Source of the DNA: JAZQHR01 sp045540695
GTDB taxonomy: Bacteria > Bacillota > Clostridia > UMGS1810
Assembly: GCA_045540695.1 (NCBI GenBank)
Contig: JAZQHR010000027.1
Coordinates: 1-26,310, forward strand
Length of the DNA stretch: 26,310 nucleotides
Reading direction: 5' to 3'
Made by a program: the position numbers and the translations under genes. Each line of letters begins with the position of its first letter. The first letter of the stretch is position 1. Under the pieces are notes generated by a model, which was given only the letters and a program-made list of their open reading frames with translations, had not been told where the DNA came from and ran no database searches. Below, one piece after another: positions 23,319 through 26,310 of the stretch.

Positions 23319-25967
23319 TTACATTTCTTTAATTTTAGCCTGTGCAGCTGCAAGTCTAGCGATTGGCACTCTGAATGGAGAACATGACACGTAGTCAAGA
23401 CCAATCTTATGACAGAATTCAACAGATACAGGGTCACCGCCGTGCTCACCACAGATACCAACGTGTAGTGATGGACGAACTGGTTTACCAAGCTTAATAG
23501 CTGTTTCCATAAGCTTACCTACACCAGTCTGGTCAAGTTTAGCAAATGGATCGTTCTCGAAGATTTTAGTGTCATAGTAAGCATCTAGGAACTTACCAGC
23601 ATCGTCTCTTGAGAAACCATAAGTCATCTGAGTTAGGTCGTTTGTACCGAAGCAGAAGAATTCAGCTTCTTTAGCAATGTCATCAGCAGTGATACATGCA
23701 CGAGGAATCTCGATCATTGTACCAACTTCATAAGACATTTCTACACCTGCTGCAGCGATTTCAGCATCAGCAGCTTCAACAACAACAGCTTTAACAAACT
23801 TAAGCTCTTTGATATCACCAACAAGCGGAATCATAATTTCAGGCTTAATGTTCCAGTCAGCATGAGCTTTCTTAACATTGATAGCCGCTCTGATAACCGC
23901 TCTAGTCTGCATCTTAGCAATTTCAGGATAAGTTACAGCTAGACGACAACCACGATGTCCCATCATTGGGTTGAATTCATGAAGAGAAGTGATTATAGCT
24001 TTGATTTCTTCAACAGTTTTGCCTTTTGCTTTAGCAAGTGCAGCTATATCAGCTTCTTCAGTTGGAACGAATTCGTGTAGTGGAGGGTCAAGGAATCTGA
24101 TTGTAACAGGATGTCCTTCAAGAGCCTCATATAATTTTTCGAAATCGCCCTGCTGCATTGGAAGAATCTTATCAAGAGCAGCTTCTCTTTCTTCAACTGT
24201 ATCTGAACAAATCATTTCTCTAAATGCTGCGATTCTGTCAGCTTCAAAGAACATGTGCTCTGTACGGCAAAGACCGATACCTTCAGCGCCAAGCTCTCTA
24301 GCCTTTTTAGCGTCTGCTGGAGTATCAGCGTTTGTTCTAACTTTTAGAGTTCTAAACTCATCAGCCCACTGCATTATTCTGCCGAATTCGCCAGCGATTT
24401 CAGCATCAACTGTAGGGATGATACCATCATAAATATTACCAGTAGAACCATCGATAGAGATGAAATCTCCTTCAACATAAGTCTTACCAGCAAGAGTAAA
24501 TTTCTTGTTTTCTTCGTCCATGTTGATTTCGCCACAACCAGATACGCAGCAAGTACCCATACCACGAGCAACAACGGCAGCGTGAGATGTCATACCACCA
24601 CGAACTGTAAGGATACCCTGAGATGCTTTCATACCAGTGATATCTTCTGGTGAAGTTTCAAGACGAACAAGGATAACCTTTTCACCTCTAGCATTCCAGC
24701 TTTCAGCATCTTCAGCAGTGAATACTACTTTACCGCATGCAGCACCTGGAGATGCACCAAGACCTCTACCTGCAGGAGTTGCAGCTTTAAGAGCCTTAGC
24801 ATCGAACTGTGGATGAAGAAGAGTATCTAAGTTTCTAGGATCGATCATAGCAACAGCCTGCTTCTTATCGATCATACCTTCATCAACTAGGTCACAAGCA
24901 ATCTTAAGAGCAGCTTTAGCTGTTCTCTTACCGTTTCTAGTCTGAAGCATATAAAGTTTTCTATTTTCAATAGTAAATTCCATATCCTGCATATCTCTGT
25001 AGTGATCTTCAAGGATAGCACATACCTTGTTGAACTCTTCGAATGCTTCTGGGAATTTTTCTGCCATCTGAGCGATAGGCATTGGAGTACGCACGCCGGC
25101 AACAACGTCTTCACCCTGTGCGTTTACAAGGAATTCACCCATAAGACCTCTGTCACCTGTAGCTGGGTCACGAGTAAATGCAACACCAGTACCGCAGTCG
25201 TCACCCATGTTACCGAATGCCATCATCTGTACGTTAACAGCTGTACCCCAAGAATAAGGGATATCGTTGTCTCTTCTGTAAACGTTTGCTCTAGGGTTGT
25301 CCCAAGAACGGAATACGGCTTCAACAGCACCCATAAGCTGTTCCTTTGGATCAGTAGGGAAATCTTTACCGATTTTAGACTTATACTCATCTTTAAACTT
25401 ACCAGCAAGAACCTTTAGGTCTTCAGCAGTAAGCTCGATATCCTGAGTAACGCCTTTTTCTTCTTTCATTTCGTCGATAAGCTGTTCAAAATATTTCTTA
25501 CCAACTTCCATAACTACGTCAGAATACATCTGGATGAATCTTCTGTAGCAGTCCCAAGCCCAACGAGGGTTACCTGATTTAGCACTCATAGCTTCAACAA
25601 CGTCTTCGTTAAGACCAAGGTTAAGGATAGTATCCATCATACCAGGCATAGATGCTCTAGCACCTGAACGAACTGATACAAGTAGCGGATTTTCTTTATC
25701 ACCAAACTTTTTGCCGGTGATACCTTCCATCTTATCGATGTTTTCCATAATTTCAGCCTGGATAGCATCGTTAATCTTTCTGCCATCCTCGTAATACTGT
25801 GTGCAAGCCTCAGTAGAGATTGTGAAGCCCTGGGGAACAGGGTTTCTTTCAGGGAACTTCGCCTTGAAAATGTTGGTCATCTCAGCCAGGTTTGCGCCTT
25901 TGCCACCGAGGATTTCGCGCATGCTTGCGTTACCTTCGGTAAAGAGATAGCAATACTTCTTTGCCAT
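23319..25967 (-). CDS. ppdK: Pyruvate, phosphate dikinase
   Basis: Interconverts pyruvate + ATP + phosphate and phosphoenolpyruvate + AMP + diphosphate; in Clostridia it serves glycolysis with PPi. The 882-residue protein begins KKYCYLFTEGNASMREILGG, shows the ATP-grasp part with DTILNLGLNE, the phospho-histidine GGMTSHAAVVARGMG (about residues 450-465), and the PEP-binding TIM barrel with GLCRTEHMFFE and the catalytic cysteine GICGEHGGDP near the end. Start set at MAKKYCY with GGAGG eight bases upstream; the 38 open codons upstream cover the leader and part of the -10 box and are not coding. Confidence 0.98.
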   Translation of the reverse strand: MAKKYCYLFTEGNASMREILGGKGANLAEMTNIFKAKFPERNPVPQGFTISTEACTQYYEDGRKINDAIQAEIMENIDKMEGITGKKFGDKENPLLVSVRSGARASMPGMMDTILNLGLNEDVVEAMSAKSGNPRWAWDCYRRFIQMYSDVVMEVGKKYFEQLIDEMKEEKGVTQDIELTAEDLKVLAGKFKDEYKSKIGKDFPTDPKEQLMGAVEAVFRSWDNPRANVYRRDNDIPYSWGTAVNVQMMAFGNMGDDCGTGVAFTRDPATGDRGLMGEFLVNAQGEDVVAGVRTPMPIAQMAEKFPEAFEEFNKVCAILEDHYRDMQDMEFTIENRKLYMLQTRNGKRTAKAALKIACDLVDEGMIDKKQAVAMIDPRNLDTLLHPQFDAKALKAATPAGRGLGASPGAACGKVVFTAEDAESWNARGEKVILVRLETSPEDITGMKASQGILTVRGGMTSHAAVVARGMGTCCVSGCGEINMDEENKKFTLAGKTYVEGDFISIDGSTGNIYDGIIPTVDAEIAGEFGRIMQWADEFRTLKVRTNADTPADAKKARELGAEGIGLCRTEHMFFEADRIAAFREMICSDTVEEREAALDKILPMQQGDFEKLYEALEGHPVTIRFLDPPLHEFVPTEEADIAALAKAKGKTVEEIKAIITSLHEFNPMMGHRGCRLAVTYPEIAKMQTRAVIRAAINVKKAHADWNIKPEIMIPLVGDIKELKFVKAVVVEAADAEIAAAGVEMSYEVGTMIEIPRACITADDIAKEAEFFCFGTNDLTQMTYGFSRDDAGKFLDAYYDTKIFENDPFAKLDQTGVGKLMETAIKLGKPVRPSLHVGICGEHGGDPVSVEFCHKIGLDYVSCSPFRVPIARLAAAQAKIKEM

Positions 25968-26079
25968 TCTTATTGTCCTCCATAATTTATATGTTTTTTG
26001 TTTTTTTAGTCTTGTTTTTGCACGCACCCAGGAGCGTATTACACACGCACGCGAGGCCAGCCCCATAGAATGCGTTAGC

Positions 26080-26088
26080 ATTATACCA
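26080..26088 (-). promoter_or_regulatory. Extended -10 promoter of ppdK and GC-rich leader
   Basis: Minus-strand TGGTATAAT (extended -10; TATAAT at 26085-26080); the best -35 is weak (TGGAAA). The transcript would have a leader of about 105 bases (25968-26073) that is visibly richer in G+C than its surroundings, around 26029-26076. Confidence 0.7.
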
Positions 26089-26143
26089 CAAACCTTCGCA
26101 TTTTTCCACTAAAAAAATCGGTTTTCCTAACCCTTGCCCCATT

Positions 26144-26167
26144 GTTTACATTTTGTTCACATTTTGT
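26144..26167. repeat. 11-bp tandem direct repeat between ppdK and the next gene
   Basis: GTTTACATTTT (26144-26154) is followed directly by GTTCACATTTT (26155-26165) and GT, one mismatch, period about one helical turn. It lies between the two divergent promoters. Confidence 0.7.
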
Positions 26168-26179
26168 ATGTCAAAACAG

Positions 26180-26197
26180 CAGAGATATTTATCTCTG
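26180..26197. repeat. 18-bp inverted repeat upstream of the right-edge gene
   Basis: CAGAGAT-ATTT-ATCTCTG, perfect seven-base arms. It ends 28 bases before the -35 box of the plus-strand promoter, a position suited to an operator or activator site. Confidence 0.6.
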
Positions 26198-26224
26198 ACT
26201 TTCTTCCCTTGCGGTCAGCGCCTA

Positions 26225-26253
26225 TTGCAATTTTGCCACTCCTTTGCTATGAT
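26225..26253 (+). promoter_or_regulatory. Promoter of a plus-strand gene at the right edge
   Basis: TTGCAA, 17-base spacer, TATGAT (26248-26253), 53 bases before a start codon with a good ribosome site. Confidence 0.65.
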
Positions 26254-26306
26254 GGAAGTATCAGGTGTGCAAATGAAGGCAACACGCCAAGAAAAGGAGA
26301 ATTGCT

Positions 26307-26310
26307 ATGG
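26307..26310 (+). CDS. Start of an unknown gene (only the start codon is inside the window)
   Basis: ATG at 26307 preceded by AAAGGAG (26293-26299) and a plausible promoter. Nothing of the product can be seen. Confidence 0.55.

Noticed and set aside
23989..24432. A 147-codon plus-strand open frame opposite ppdK
   Set aside because: Antisense shadow of a highly conserved gene with biased codon use; no ribosome site or recognisable domain.
25968..26081. A 38-residue N-terminal extension of pyruvate phosphate dikinase
   Set aside because: It would start within the -10 box; the family begins at MAKKYCY, which has its own ribosome site.
1..26310. CRISPR arrays, tRNA or rRNA genes
   Set aside because: No regularly spaced repeats, no cloverleaf-like sequences with tRNA arm consensus and no rRNA-like stretches were found by eye.

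Overview
The window looks like the chromosome of an anaerobic, AT-rich Gram-positive bacterium of the class Clostridia. The reasons are the A+T-rich sequence with AGA-type Shine-Dalgarno-led genes, a perfect CIRCE operator before groESL, an FMN riboswitch before a ribU-type riboflavin transporter, a NusG-domain-II/Gx-transporter pair, a DUF1858 CxxC protein and a large pyruvate phosphate dikinase. I cannot name a genus from the sequence alone.

Layout. Positions 1-6276 (minus strand) form one tightly packed shape/division operon: zapA, a U32/DUF3656 protein, a NusG-domain-II protein, a Gx-family membrane protein, maf, mreB, mreC and mreD (mreD runs off the left edge). Positions 6429-9051 hold three separately promoted minus-strand genes: a DUF1858 protein, a PHP-domain phosphoesterase and an MFS transporter. 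Positions 14495-18489 (plus strand) hold ychF, a purine nucleoside phosphorylase and groES-groEL. An FMN riboswitch and ribU follow, then a FabG-like reductase, a membrane-bound nucleotide-sugar dehydratase and a dGTPase-like HD hydrolase. The right end holds ppdK on the minus strand and, at the last four bases, the start of another plus-strand gene with its own promoter.

The most notable part is 9141-14513. The promoter, leader and first codons of ychF are present twice as direct repeats exactly 5,214 bp apart. Between them sits a self-contained catabolic-looking module: a minus-strand operon of two short-chain dehydrogenases, a type I 3-dehydroquinate-dehydratase-like protein, a PIG3-like NAD(P)H:quinone/enone reductase and a metallo-beta-lactamase-fold hydrolase. 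An AraC-family regulator is transcribed divergently from interlocked promoters. The left repeat carries a ychF start that breaks off after about six codons and runs into a terminator, and its -10 box has lost the final T. Loss of one repeat unit would restore a simple MFS/ychF divergent pair, so this reads as an acquired island or a single-crossover insertion without its own recombinase.

How it may work (inference): a hydroxyl is oxidised by an SDR, water or another group is beta-eliminated through a Schiff base by the dehydratase-like enzyme, the resulting enone is reduced by the quinone-reductase-like enzyme, and an ester, lactone or similar bond is hydrolysed by the metallo-hydrolase. The substrate is unknown. 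The remainder of the window is ordinary housekeeping sequence with clear promoters and terminators.
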